A DNA stretch of 64,000 nt from Lachnospiraceae bacterium. Lineage in GTDB: Bacteria > Bacillota > Clostridia > Lachnospirales > Anaerotignaceae. Shown piece by piece: positions 1 through 8,769 of this stretch. The stretch lies in assembly GCA_003543235.1 (NCBI GenBank), contig DPJA01000030.1, forward strand, positions 118,810-182,809, written 5' to 3'. Below the pieces are notes generated by a model that did not search any database, had not been told where the DNA came from, and was given only the letters and a program-made list of their open reading frames with translations. The number at the start of each line of letters is the position of its first letter. The first letter of the stretch is position 1. Both the position numbers and the translations under genes were made by a program.

Positions 1-765
1 AAAGGTGTTTTAACAGTTGGTTCTTCAGGTGATGCACCATTTGCATACATCGACCAAGCTACAGGAAATTTTTGCGGTGTAGATGCAGAAATTATTAAAG
101 AAGTTGCAAAAAGACTTGGAATTGAAAAAACAGAAATGTCACTAATTCCATTTTCTGAATTAATTCTAAATTTGAATTCAGACAAAATTGATATTATTGC
201 TGACTGTATGTATATTAGGGCAGACCGTGCAGAAAAAATATATTTTGGTGAAATTTGGTATACACAGGGCGGTGGGCTTTTAACTTCTGAAGGTGGTTCA
301 ATTAAGAGTATAGAAGATTTTGACCCGAGTTCAACGGTTGTTGGATATACACCAGGTACTATTTGGCAGACAACTGTTGAAGGATTTAAAGAAAAGGGCT
401 TGATTAAAGAGGCTCGTGCAACTGGAGATCAATCAGAATCAATTGTTGCGTTACAAAGTGGTAAGATAGATGCGTTTTTAACAGATTCTACTGTATTGGA
501 AAATCTTTTTGCAAATTCTCCAGAGGCAGTATCGGGATTAAAGATGGCAGAAAATTATAAAGATGATGAAGTAACAATAGGAAGAATTGCACCATCAGTT
601 AATTTTGACGATATAGCATTTATGAAAGAGGTTGATGCTGTAGTAGCGAAACTTAGAGAAGAAGGATTTATTACCAAAGTGTTTGAAGATTATAAATTAA
701 ATCCAGAACTTCATATGATTACAAATGAGGAACGTACTCATGATATTAATACAAGAACTGAGTAA
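1..765 (+). CDS. Amino acid ABC transporter substrate-binding protein (5' truncated by window)
   Basis: The reading frame is open from base 1, so the signal peptide and N-terminus lie outside the window. The visible 254 residues show the start of a family 3 solute-binding fold (VGSSGDAPFAYID), and a later VVGYTPGTIWQ stretch typical of the second lobe. This family captures polar amino acids or similar small solutes outside the membrane. It is followed by the matching ATPase and permease, so the three form one importer; the solute cannot be read from sequence. A stem-loop at 785-830 separates it from the ATPase. Confidence 0.9.
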   Translation, partial: KGVLTVGSSGDAPFAYIDQATGNFCGVDAEIIKEVAKRLGIEKTEMSLIPFSELILNLNSDKIDIIADCMYIRADRAEKIYFGEIWYTQGGGLLTSEGGSIKSIEDFDPSSTVVGYTPGTIWQTTVEGFKEKGLIKEARATGDQSESIVALQSGKIDAFLTDSTVLENLFANSPEAVSGLKMAENYKDDEVTIGRIAPSVNFDDIAFMKEVDAVVAKLREEGFITKVFEDYKLNPELHMITNEERTHDINTRTE

Positions 766-784
766 TCAATAGTAAATACAAATG

Positions 785-830
785 ATACTGCAGGCAAAAT
801 TTTCAAAACACCTGCAGTATTTAATTTTTA
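785..830 (+). terminator. Intercistronic stem-loop (attenuating terminator)
   Basis: A perfect 10-bp stem, ATACTGCAGG (785-794) pairing with 811-820, has a 16-nt loop and is followed by a T-rich run. It lies between the binding-protein gene and the ATPase gene of the same importer. Such a site usually lets most transcripts stop after the binding protein, which is needed in excess. That role is inferred. Confidence 0.7.
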
Positions 831-874
831 GATTGTTTTCAAAAACTTTTACAAAATTGAAGGATGTGATTATA

Positions 875-1609
875 ATGCCGCTATTAGAAGTCAAAGGATT
901 ACAGAAAAAATTTGGTGACCTTGAAGTTTTAAAGAATATTAATATTTCTATTGAGGAGGGCGAGGTTCTTGTTCTTATAGGGCCTTCTGGTTCAGGAAAA
1001 AGTACATTTCTTAGATGTTTGAATTTATTGGAAGTACCAACAAGTGGAGAAGTTATTTATAATGGAGAAAATATTTTAAAGCACAAATTTAATGTTATGA
1101 ATTATCGCCAAAAAGTTGGTATGTGTTTTCAGAATTTTAATCTTTTCCCTTTTATGACAGTAATTGATAATGTTACATATGCTCCTATACACATTTTAAA
1201 AAAGAATAAAGAAGAAGCACAGGAAAAAGGAATGCAACTTTTAAAAAAGGTTGGACTTGCAGATAAAGCAAAGGTTTATCCTGAAACATTATCAGGTGGA
1301 CAGCGTCAGCGTGTAGCTATTGCTCGTGCATTGGCTATGGAGCCAAAAATTATGTTGTTTGATGAACCAACCTCTGCTCTTGACCCTGAATTAGTAGGTG
1401 ACGTTTTAAATGTTATGAGGGAATTGGCAGATGAAGGAATGACAATGGCAGTTGTTACACATGAAATGGGTTTTGCAAAAGATGTTGCGGATAGGGTTAT
1501 ATTTATGGAATCGGGTTACGTTGTGGAAGACAGTTCTCCTATTGAAATGTTTACTAATCCTAAAAATGAGAGAACGAAAGAATTTTTATCACGTGTTTTA
1601 GACAAATAA
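875..1609 (+). CDS. Amino acid ABC transporter ATP-binding protein
   Basis: This 244-residue ATPase powers the importer. It has Walker A GPSGSGKST (36-44), the Q-loop (CFQNFNLFPF, Q86), signature LSGGQRQ (from 139), Walker B LFDEP (161-165) and the H-loop histidine (H196). Length and motifs match the GlnQ/HisP polar amino acid subfamily. The frame is open upstream from 782, but that stretch overlaps the stem-loop. The ATG at 875 preceded by AGGATGTG starts exactly at the conserved N-terminus and is preferred. Confidence 0.93.
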   Translation: MPLLEVKGLQKKFGDLEVLKNINISIEEGEVLVLIGPSGSGKSTFLRCLNLLEVPTSGEVIYNGENILKHKFNVMNYRQKVGMCFQNFNLFPFMTVIDNVTYAPIHILKKNKEEAQEKGMQLLKKVGLADKAKVYPETLSGGQRQRVAIARALAMEPKIMLFDEPTSALDPELVGDVLNVMRELADEGMTMAVVTHEMGFAKDVADRVIFMESGYVVEDSSPIEMFTNPKNERTKEFLSRVLDK

Positions 1610-1628
1610 CAATTAGGGGGTGGCAAGT

Positions 1629-2345
1629 ATGAAAGTACTTGAAAATTTAAATTTTTCTAAAGCTATAGTAGAATTGCTTCCAAAATTGTTAGGCGAGGCC
1701 TTACAAATAGTTGTCATTACAACTATAGTAGGTTTTTTATTTGCAATAGTTTTTGGTTTTATTCTTGCTTTGGGAAGAGTATCAAAAAAGAAAGCACTTA
1801 ATCATATCATTATTGTTTTTCAAGAATTTATTAGAGGAACACCGTTATTAGTTCAGATGGTATATATTTATTATGTAATGCCACTGTTTATAGAAATGTT
1901 TGCATCTATTATAGGTATAGAGGGTTTTTCTGTTTCAATTAGCTCAATGACTGCAGGTATTATTGGTCTTGCAATAAACTATGGAACATACATATCAGAG
2001 GTTATTCGTTCTTCTATCATTTCTATAGACAATGGTCAAAAAGAAGCAGCTTTGGCGTTAGGCTTTTCTAATCGCCAAGCTATGTTTAGAATTGTTATTC
2101 CACAGGCGTTTAGAAATTCTGTTCCGGTATTTGGCAATTATTTAGTAATGATGGTTAAGGATACTTCTTTAATGGCTTATATTACTGCACAGGAATTTTT
2201 GATGGTAACAAAGGCATATACGGCACAAACATTTCTGACCATTGAATCATATACAATATTGGCAAGTGTTTACTTGATTATTTGTATTCCGTTATCATTT
2301 GTTATTAGATTTATAGAGAGAAAATTAAATAAAGGAAGGCGTTAG
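1629..2345 (+). CDS. Amino acid ABC transporter permease
   Basis: This 238-residue membrane protein has several hydrophobic helices and the EAA-type loop (EAALALGFSNRQAMFRIVIP) that docks onto the ATPase. Its size and the FIRGTPLLVQ motif are typical of HisM/GlnP permeases. It starts 19 bp after the ATPase gene, completing the importer operon. An in-frame GTG at 1620 overlaps the AGGGGG ribosome site, so the ATG at 1629 is preferred. Confidence 0.93.
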   Translation: MKVLENLNFSKAIVELLPKLLGEALQIVVITTIVGFLFAIVFGFILALGRVSKKKALNHIIIVFQEFIRGTPLLVQMVYIYYVMPLFIEMFASIIGIEGFSVSISSMTAGIIGLAINYGTYISEVIRSSIISIDNGQKEAALALGFSNRQAMFRIVIPQAFRNSVPVFGNYLVMMVKDTSLMAYITAQEFLMVTKAYTAQTFLTIESYTILASVYLIICIPLSFVIRFIERKLNKGRR

Positions 2346-2380
2346 TTAAAAGCGTATTCTTTTAGCCTAGGGGGAATTTA

Positions 2381-2992
2381 ATGATGAAAAAATATATTAT
2401 AACAATAAGTAGAGAGTTTGGGTGTAATGCACGTGAAATTGGTCGTAGTCTTGCCAGCAAGCTAGGAGTTCCATTTTATGATAAACAGCTGGTAGATTTA
2501 GCAGCCTTAAAAGCAAATATTAATGTTGAAATTATTAAAGAATCTGATGAAATTATGAACAAACAAAATCGTTTGTTTTCTGAATTTGTATATGGTTCAT
2601 CTAACTCTTTCTATTCTGAAAAAGCAATTGCTGCACAAGCTTCGGTTATACGTGAAATTGCGGATAAAAAAGAAACCTGTATAATGTTTGGACGCTGTGC
2701 AGATTACATTTTAAGAGAATATCCAAATGTTATTAATTTCTTTTTCTATGCACCGTTGGAAAAGAGAATTGAACATATTGCAAAAACTTATAATTTGACA
2801 GAAAAAAATGCAGAAAAAATGATAAAAAGAATTGATAATCAGCGTCATAACTATTATGAATATGTTACGGGAAAAAGCCGTGGGGATAGGTCAGGTAAGC
2901 ACGTTATGTTTGATGTAGATGTTTATGGGTTAGAAGGAAGCGTAAATTTAATATGTGAAGCAGTAAATATTATGTTTGCAGAGAATGACTGA
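2381..2992 (+). CDS. Cytidylate kinase-like family protein
   Basis: This 203-residue protein belongs to the cytidylate-kinase-like P-loop family. It opens with IITISREFGCNAREIGRSLA, where an SREFG..G..IG pattern replaces a canonical Walker A, as is usual in this family, and continues with LGVPFYDKQLV. The true substrate of the family is not established, and it is distinct from housekeeping Cmk. AGGGGG precedes ATG 2381. It lies 35 bp after the permease and may be cotranscribed, though no functional link to transport is evident. Confidence 0.8.
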   Translation: MMKKYIITISREFGCNAREIGRSLASKLGVPFYDKQLVDLAALKANINVEIIKESDEIMNKQNRLFSEFVYGSSNSFYSEKAIAAQASVIREIADKKETCIMFGRCADYILREYPNVINFFFYAPLEKRIEHIAKTYNLTEKNAEKMIKRIDNQRHNYYEYVTGKSRGDRSGKHVMFDVDVYGLEGSVNLICEAVNIMFAEND

Positions 2993-3081
2993 CAAAGACC
3001 AGTGCTATGATATGGAGGAATTACGGTTAATACATTACAGTAAAAAAATGTATTCAACAGGAAGAAGAAGGTGTAATTAGA

Positions 3082-4233
3082 ATGGCTTATAAATTTATAT
3101 TACCAGTGCAAACACTAATGGGGCCAAAGGCTTTTGCAGAAAGCGAAGCTGCTGTAAAAAGTCTTGGTGCAAAAGCATTTGTGGTTACAGGTAAAATAGT
3201 AACAAAAACTGGTATGGTTAAAACCCTTACAGATTATCTTGACAGTTGGAATATAAAATATGAGATATTTAATGATATAATTGGAGAGCCTACCAATAAG
3301 ATGATTGAAGCTGGTGTTAAGTTATATAAGGAAACAGAATGCGATTTTATTATTGGTATAGGAGGCGGAAGTCCACTTGACAGTGCAAAGGCAATTGCGG
3401 CAATGTCGGTACTTGAAGGAAAAATTTCAGACTATATGGGTTGTGAAATTACAGGAGATTTACCACCTATGGTTTTAATACCTACAACGGCAGGAACAGG
3501 CTCAGAAGCTACTAAATTTACAGTTATTACAGATGAAGAGAAACAAGTTAAAATGCTTTTAAAAGGAGATGTGTTGCTGCCAAGAGTTGCAATTGTTGAT
3601 TCTACATTTACTAAAACATCACCTCAAAGCACTACTGCAGCTACGGGCATGGATGCGTTAACACACGCAGTAGAGTGCTATACTTCCAGAAAAGGAAACA
3701 CTTTAACAGATATGTATGCGTTGTCCGCAATAAAGCGTATATTTAAATATCTTCCCAAAGCTTATGCCGACGGCAATGATGAAAAAGCAAGAGAAGAAAT
3801 GTCAACAGCAGCTTTTGAAGCTGGCGTATGTATTAATAATGCCTCTGTAACCCTTGTGCATGGTATGAGCAGACCAATTGGTGCATTATTTCATGTAGCT
3901 CATGGGATTTCAAATGCTATGTTAATAAAAGAATGTATGGAGTATGTATTAGATGGATGTTATGATAGATTTGCCACTATAGCAAAAACAATTGGTGCGG
4001 CAGATGAAAGCAACTCTGATGAGGAAGCGGCTAATATATTTTTGCAAGAGCTAGTTAAAATATGTAAATATTGTAATATTCCAACCTTGGCTGAATACGG
4101 CATTAATAAGGAAGAATTCCATGCAGTAATTGATAAGATGGCACAGGATGCTATGGATAGTGGAAGTCCATCAAATACAATTAAAGCTGTTACTAAGGAA
4201 GATTTGATTAAGATTTATAAAAGGCTATGGTAA
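3082..4233 (+). CDS. Iron-containing (group III) alcohol dehydrogenase
   Basis: This 383-residue protein matches the Fe-ADH family in length and motifs. GGGSPLDSAKA (from residue 94) binds NAD(P); PTTAGTGSE, the D and H of GMDALTHAVE, and the histidines in LVHGMSRPIGALFHVAHG are the usual iron ligands. Family members interconvert aldehydes or semialdehydes and alcohols in the cytosol. The PucR regulator and aminotransferase downstream suggest that it reduces a semialdehyde made by transamination. That pathway is inferred, and the substrate is unknown. Confidence 0.9.
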   Translation: MAYKFILPVQTLMGPKAFAESEAAVKSLGAKAFVVTGKIVTKTGMVKTLTDYLDSWNIKYEIFNDIIGEPTNKMIEAGVKLYKETECDFIIGIGGGSPLDSAKAIAAMSVLEGKISDYMGCEITGDLPPMVLIPTTAGTGSEATKFTVITDEEKQVKMLLKGDVLLPRVAIVDSTFTKTSPQSTTAATGMDALTHAVECYTSRKGNTLTDMYALSAIKRIFKYLPKAYADGNDEKAREEMSTAAFEAGVCINNASVTLVHGMSRPIGALFHVAHGISNAMLIKECMEYVLDGCYDRFATIAKTIGAADESNSDEEAANIFLQELVKICKYCNIPTLAEYGINKEEFHAVIDKMAQDAMDSGSPSNTIKAVTKEDLIKIYKRLW

Positions 4234-4306
4234 TAAACAAATTCATTTTATGAATATTTAGAGATGCTTATTTCAAATGTCATGTATACTATTAGTATAA
4301 ATATAC

Positions 4307-4333
4307 AAGTGTTTATCCAATGGGTAAGCACTT
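4307..4333 (+). terminator. Stem-loop after the alcohol dehydrogenase gene
   Basis: A 12-bp stem with G-U pairs (4307-4318 with 4322-4333, 3-nt loop) lies 74 bp after the dehydrogenase stop. No strong T-run follows, so it could be a weak terminator or a regulator site upstream of the PucR gene. Confidence 0.4.
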
Positions 4334-4459
4334 GCTGCTATGTAATTTAGTAATTTTATAAAAGCATTGCCATAGTTCTATTTTATATGTTAATATATTA
4401 AATGTGCAAAAAAAATTAGGGTTATTTATATTAATAAATAAAATAGAACGGGTGAGTTT

Positions 4460-5620
4460 ATGGCATTAGTGGTAAGTAAACTTTACAGCAACAGTGGTGC
4501 TCTTTATCAGATGAAGCTTTTAGCAGGAAATAGAGGGCTTAATAATTTAGTAGAGTGGGTTCACATTGTTGAGGATGAAGGAGTTTTATCATTTTTGCAT
4601 GGACACGAACTGATTTTTATTGCTGGATATATGTGTAAAAACGATGAATGGTTAATTAGCTTTACAAAGGGTCTTTATAAATCTAATATCAGTGCATTTG
4701 TTATTAATATTGGACCTTATATTAAAAGTATACCAGCGGAAGTTATTGATTTTTGTAATGAGATGAATTTGCCGTTATTCACCATTCCGTGGAAGACCAG
4801 AATGGTTGATATGACACGAGATTTTTGTGCAAGAATTATGCACAATGAAAATGTTGAAGCAAGTATTTCTACTACCATTAAAGATATTATTTTCAAAATA
4901 GGAGATTTAGATACGCAGATACAGCAAATGGAGCGGTATGGATTTACAAGGGAGAGCTATTTCTGTTTTTTGAACATTTCCTTGGAAAATAAGCATCCTG
5001 ATAATGAAAGTATAAATATGGAAAACCTAAAACTATATGTAGAACAAATTGCAAAGACAAGCCAAAGATTATTTATTTCATTTAGCTATCAATATAATTT
5101 AGTGGTTGTTTTATCGGAAGATAAAATGAATAATGTTCACAAATTTGTTGATAAACTAATGAACTTAGTTGGAGCTGAAAATTCTGAATTTTCAATATAT
5201 GTTGGCGTAAGTTCTATTATGCAAGGCTTTTTTAATCAAGATACAAATTTTAATAAGGCTATTGATGCAAATGAAATGGCAAAAAATAAAAACGTACGTG
5301 TGAACTATTATGATGAGCTTGATATATATAAAGTTCTTCTGGCAGTTAGTGATAAAAAAACTCTTTATGAATTTTATTATGACGTATTTGGAAAATTGGA
5401 GCAGTATGATATTGAAAATAATACTGACTTAATGGGATTTTTAAAGTCATATATAGAAAATAATGGAAGCCCTCAGTTAGTTAGTGAACAGCAATTTATT
5501 CATAGAAATACGGTGAATAATCAGATTAAAAAAATAGAAAAAATTACGGGTTATAATATGCTGAATTTGGATGAAAAAGTTAGATGCAGTGTTGGATTTT
5601 TAATTAAAGATATATTATAA
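4460..5620 (+). CDS. PucR-family transcriptional regulator
   Basis: This 386-residue protein has the PucR architecture. An N-terminal sensory domain (about 1-125, with NNLVEWVHIVED and LIFIAGY motifs) is followed by a central region and a C-terminal helix-turn-helix (about 330-386, with QFIHRNTVNNQIKKIEKITG). Members activate purine or amine/amino acid catabolic genes in response to a small molecule. It sits between the dehydrogenase and aminotransferase genes and probably controls one or both. The effector is unknown. Confidence 0.85.
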   Translation: MALVVSKLYSNSGALYQMKLLAGNRGLNNLVEWVHIVEDEGVLSFLHGHELIFIAGYMCKNDEWLISFTKGLYKSNISAFVINIGPYIKSIPAEVIDFCNEMNLPLFTIPWKTRMVDMTRDFCARIMHNENVEASISTTIKDIIFKIGDLDTQIQQMERYGFTRESYFCFLNISLENKHPDNESINMENLKLYVEQIAKTSQRLFISFSYQYNLVVVLSEDKMNNVHKFVDKLMNLVGAENSEFSIYVGVSSIMQGFFNQDTNFNKAIDANEMAKNKNVRVNYYDELDIYKVLLAVSDKKTLYEFYYDVFGKLEQYDIENNTDLMGFLKSYIENNGSPQLVSEQQFIHRNTVNNQIKKIEKITGYNMLNLDEKVRCSVGFLIKDIL

Positions 5621-5794
5621 ACGCAATAAAATATAAGGCTGTATTGTGCATATGAACATGAAAATATGGTCAACATGAGATTGAATAATGAAAAGATATT
5701 AATTATAATGTTAATATATAAGTTAAACAGCAGTGGTGATTGTTCAATAGAACAAGGATTTGTTTTCTTTAAGAAACGAAAAGGAGATGATTAT

Positions 5795-7123
5795 ATGACA
5801 GGCGAAGAAATAAAAAGCACATCAAAACAATATAATTTACAATCATGGAGCAAGCAAAAAGGTATTAATCCAATTCCTGTTGAAAAAGCAGAGGGAATCT
5901 ATTTTTGGGATTTTGATGGTAACCGATATACGGATATGTCATCACAGTTGGTTAACCTTAATGTAGGCTTTGGAAATAAAGCTATTGGGGATGCCATAAA
6001 GGAACAGGTAGATAAATATTGTTTTATTGGACCATCTTATGGCTCGGAACCAAGAGCACAATTAGCTAAAAAGATAATTGAACTTATGCCTGACAATATG
6101 GGCAAGGTGTTTTTTACAAATGCTGGTGCAGAATCAAATGAAAATGCTATTAAAATGGCTCGTATGTTTACAGGAAAAACTAAAGTTTTTAGCAGATATC
6201 GTAGTTACCATGGTTCTTCATTTGGTGCAGGAAACTTAACTGGTGAACCAAGACGATATACATTGGAGCCAGGAATTCCAGGGTTTGTTAAATTTTTTGA
6301 CCCATATATTTATAGAGAAGCAGTAGAATTTGAATCTGAAGAAGCTGCTACAAAGTATTATATAACTAAGCTTAGAGAACAAATTGTTTATGAAGGACCA
6401 GACAGTGTTGCTGCCATTGTTTTAGAAACAGTTACAGGGTCTAACGGCATTATTATTCCTCCAAAAGGTTATTTACCAGGAGTAAGAAAAATCTGTGACG
6501 AATTCGGCATTATGATGATATGCGATGAGGTTATGGCTGGATGGGGAAGAACAGGTAAAATGTTTGGATTCCAAAATTTCGACGTAAAGCCAGATATGGT
6601 AACATTTGCAAAAGGTGTAACTTGTGGATATGTGCCTCTTGGAGGAGTAGTTGTAAGCAAGGAAATTGCAGAATATTTTGATGATAACTTTTTATCATGT
6701 GGCTTGACATATAGTGGACATCCTTTAGCTTGTGCTGCAGGTATTGCTTGTGTAAACTTTTATGAAGAAGCAAACATACTTGAAAATGTAAATAAAGTAG
6801 GCAAGGTTTTAGGTGAAAAATTAGAGGAAATGAAGGCAAATCATTTATGCGTTGGAGATGTAAGATATATTGGTTTATTCTCTGCCGTAGAATTGGTTAA
6901 AGATAAAGCTACAAAAGAACCTTTGGTTCCTTATGGAAAAGACCCAGAAGGAATTATGGGAAAAATTCTTGGTAAGTTAAAAGAGAAAAAGTTTATGACA
7001 TATTCTCACGAAAACATGGTATTTATTTGTCCACCTCTTATTATTACAGAGGAGCAGTTAGAAGAAGAACTTCAAAAGCTTGATGAAGTACTTACTATTG
7101 TGGATAACGAATTTATTGGTTAA
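5795..7123 (+). CDS. Class III PLP-dependent aminotransferase (omega-amino acid type)
   Basis: This 442-residue fold-type I aminotransferase has the class III signature: CDEVMAGWGRTGK, whose aspartate contacts the PLP ring, and TFAKGVTCGYVPLGG with the PLP lysine K273. Members move a terminal amino group, for example of 4-aminobutyrate, beta-alanine or taurine, onto pyruvate or 2-oxoglutarate. The substrate cannot be assigned here. The frame is open from 5666, but AAAGGAG before ATG 5795 and the start of family similarity fix this start. With the dehydrogenase at 3082 it could convert an amine to an alcohol. Confidence 0.88.
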   Translation: MTGEEIKSTSKQYNLQSWSKQKGINPIPVEKAEGIYFWDFDGNRYTDMSSQLVNLNVGFGNKAIGDAIKEQVDKYCFIGPSYGSEPRAQLAKKIIELMPDNMGKVFFTNAGAESNENAIKMARMFTGKTKVFSRYRSYHGSSFGAGNLTGEPRRYTLEPGIPGFVKFFDPYIYREAVEFESEEAATKYYITKLREQIVYEGPDSVAAIVLETVTGSNGIIIPPKGYLPGVRKICDEFGIMMICDEVMAGWGRTGKMFGFQNFDVKPDMVTFAKGVTCGYVPLGGVVVSKEIAEYFDDNFLSCGLTYSGHPLACAAGIACVNFYEEANILENVNKVGKVLGEKLEEMKANHLCVGDVRYIGLFSAVELVKDKATKEPLVPYGKDPEGIMGKILGKLKEKKFMTYSHENMVFICPPLIITEEQLEEELQKLDEVLTIVDNEFIG

Positions 7124-7195
7124 TTAAGAAAAAAATAAAATAAATATCTTAAAATTCTTTAAACACAAAATGCAATATAAAAAGAAAAAATTAAG

Positions 7196-7238
7196 CAAGG
7201 GCAGAATCGGATTTAAGGTGTCTGTCCTTGTTTTTTTA
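7196..7238 (+). terminator. Rho-independent terminator of the aminotransferase gene
   Basis: A 10-bp stem (CAAGGGCAGA at 7196-7205 with 7221-7230, one G-U pair) is followed directly by seven T residues. Confidence 0.85.
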
Positions 7239-7304
7239 TAAGATTAGTGTTTCATAAAACTATCAATTTAAGAACAAATTATGCTTGTTACAGGAGGACT
7301 ATAG

Positions 7305-7823
7305 ATGGATAATAATGATATTTTAATTAGATTAAGATATGCACTAGATATACAAGATAACCATATGATAGAAATATTTAAGCTTGGTGGCGTTGAACTG
7401 ACAAAAGACGAAGTTAAAAAAATGCTCATAAAATCAAAAGAAAGTTATGTAGATGAAAGTGAAGAGAACGTAGAAAGAGAAGAAAATATAAAATGTATGA
7501 ACAGTACATTAGAGGCATTTTTAAACGGTTTTATCATATTTAAAAGAGGGAAACAAGATGAAAAACCAGGAGAACCTGAAAGGCAGATACTATCCATAAA
7601 TAAAAGTGCAAATCTTAATAATATTATGCTTAAAAAACTGAAAATAGCACTATCATTAACAAGTGAAGATATGCTTAATATATTTGAAGAATCGGGATTA
7701 ACTGTAACTAAAGGAGAATTAGGTGCCTTATTTAGAAAAGAAGGGCACAAACATTATAAAGAATGTGGAGATAAATACGCTAAGAATTTCTTAAAAGGAT
7801 TAGCTATTAAATATAGAAAATAA
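7305..7823 (+). CDS. DUF1456 (YehS-like) family protein
   Basis: This 172-residue protein contains two copies of the DUF1456 repeat: NDILIRLRYALDIQDNHMIE near the start, and NIMLKKLKIALSLTSEDMLN in the second half. Each is a short helical module ending in an acidic and lysine-rich turn. Family length is about 150-170 residues, so it is complete. The molecular function is unknown. An AGGAGG site precedes the ATG. The next frame is the tail of an unrelated deacetylase, so a deletion lies directly downstream. Confidence 0.85.
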   Translation: MDNNDILIRLRYALDIQDNHMIEIFKLGGVELTKDEVKKMLIKSKESYVDESEENVEREENIKCMNSTLEAFLNGFIIFKRGKQDEKPGEPERQILSINKSANLNNIMLKKLKIALSLTSEDMLNIFEESGLTVTKGELGALFRKEGHKHYKECGDKYAKNFLKGLAIKYRK

Positions 7824-7824
7824 T

Positions 7825-8103
7825 TGGACGTTTTACGCTATATCCAATAGTGATAGTCTGGATTGGAAAGAGTTTGGTGTAGAAAGTGAAGTTAATCAGG
7901 TTCTTAACCACAAGCATTTGGGCAATGGTTCTATAATACTTTTTCATAATGATGCTAAATATACACCACAGGCATTGGATACCATAATAAAAGGGTTAAA
8001 AGACAAAGGTTATGAAATTGTACCATTAAGCAGCCTTATACATAGAGAAAATTTTTATATGGACCATGAGGGTCGACAAAAGCTAAACAATACAAAAGCA
8101 TAG
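7825..8103 (+). pseudogene. Polysaccharide deacetylase C-terminal fragment
   Basis: The frame at 7825-8103 encodes about 92 residues without a proper start. It resembles the end of a NodB-type polysaccharide deacetylase such as PdaA (SLDWKEFG, then NGSIILFHNDAKYTPQAL, then KGYEIVPLSSLI). The catalytic HxxxH region and TFDDG-like motifs are missing. It begins two bases after the DUF1456 stop, which suggests that a deletion removed the front of the gene. It is probably not functional. Confidence 0.75.
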
Positions 8104-8156
8104 AATACTAAAAAAATTGTGCATTGTTTTGAATTGCAGAAAAATTTAAAAATGTA

Positions 8157-8185
8157 TTGTTTAATGAAAAGAATAGGTGTATAAT
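8157..8185 (+). promoter_or_regulatory. Sigma-A type promoter of the small HTH gene
   Basis: TTGTTT (8157-8162) and a perfect TATAAT (8180-8185) are separated by 17 bp. The leader then runs about 100 bp to the HTH gene and contains a terminator-like hairpin. Confidence 0.75.
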
Positions 8186-8221
8186 GTATGTAAGATATAA
8201 TTGAATAGACACGTACAGTCA

Positions 8222-8258
8222 AAGCGGACTTTCCTTGGGGAGGTTCGCTTGTTTTTTA
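8222..8258 (+). terminator. Leader terminator hairpin (possible attenuator)
   Basis: AAGCGGAC (8222-8229) pairs with 8243-8250, and six T residues follow. It lies between the promoter at 8157 and the HTH start at 8297, so it would end transcripts before the gene unless overridden. Confidence 0.6.
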
Positions 8259-8296
8259 TTAATTTATTGTTAAAATATAATTATGGAGGGATGAGA

Positions 8297-8530
8297 ATGT
8301 TGAAATTAGACGTGCTTACATTACTTAAAAATAATGGTAAGACAAAATATTGGCTTTATAAAAGACTGGGTATGAGTTATCAGAATTTTAACAAAATGGT
8401 TAACAATGAAACATCTTCAATACGTTATGAAGTAATAGAAGAAATTTGTAAGTTGCTTAACTGTGAACCTAATGACTTGTTTTTGATTGATACAAGCGAA
8501 GATAAACAGGATAGCGTAATGGCAGTATAA
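8297..8530 (+). CDS. Small Cro/C1-type HTH regulator
   Basis: This 77-residue protein is almost entirely one helix-turn-helix domain (KTKYWLYKRLGMSYQNFNKM, then YEVIEEICKLLNCEPNDLF), typical of small YozG-like Cro/C1 regulators. ATG 8297 lies six bases after GGAGGG and is preferred over ATG 8291 or longer frames that run through the leader hairpin. Targets are unknown. The leader carries its own promoter and terminator-like stem. Confidence 0.85.
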   Translation: MLKLDVLTLLKNNGKTKYWLYKRLGMSYQNFNKMVNNETSSIRYEVIEEICKLLNCEPNDLFLIDTSEDKQDSVMAV

Positions 8531-8586
8531 CAATAATCAGAGTATTTAATAAGCAAGTCAATTGCAATAAAGTATGTAAAATAGCC

Positions 8587-8632
8587 ACAAAAACTCCCTT
8601 TACTGAATAGAATAGGTAAAGGGGGTTTTTGT
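8587..8632 (+). terminator. Long stem-loop that includes the ribosome site of the next small ORF
   Basis: A 17-bp stem with one mismatch (8587-8603 with 8616-8632) ends in GGGGGTTTTTGT. It looks like the terminator of the HTH gene. The AAAGGGGG in its 3' arm is also the only Shine-Dalgarno for the small ORF starting at 8633, so the hairpin would hide that site. Confidence 0.7.
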
Positions 8633-8752
8633 ATGTGTTTTATAGTTATATTAATTGCAGTGCCTGTTATATATTACCTCGCCTGCTGCAAAAATGGCTG
8701 TGGATGTCACAGAAGATGCGGTGGATGCAAAGATAAATGTAGACGAAGATAA
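8633..8752 (+). CDS. Small Cys-rich membrane-anchored protein (39 aa)
   Basis: ATG 8633 lies seven bases after AAAGGGGG and encodes 39 residues: a hydrophobic N-terminal helix (about 3-17) and a short tail with seven cysteines plus C2, arranged CC-x3-C-x-C-x3-C-x2-C-x3-C. The layout resembles small Cys-rich membrane peptides associated with metal uptake, but no such transport gene is adjacent and the function is not known. The stop is followed by the convergent purE gene. Confidence 0.5.
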   Translation: MCFIVILIAVPVIYYLACCKNGCGCHRRCGGCKDKCRRR

Positions 8753-8769
8753 AAAATCAAGCTGTAAAT

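Noticed and set aside
7305..8103. DUF1456-deacetylase fusion protein
   Set aside because: The DUF1456 frame has its own stop at 7821-7823, two bases before the deacetylase fragment frame.
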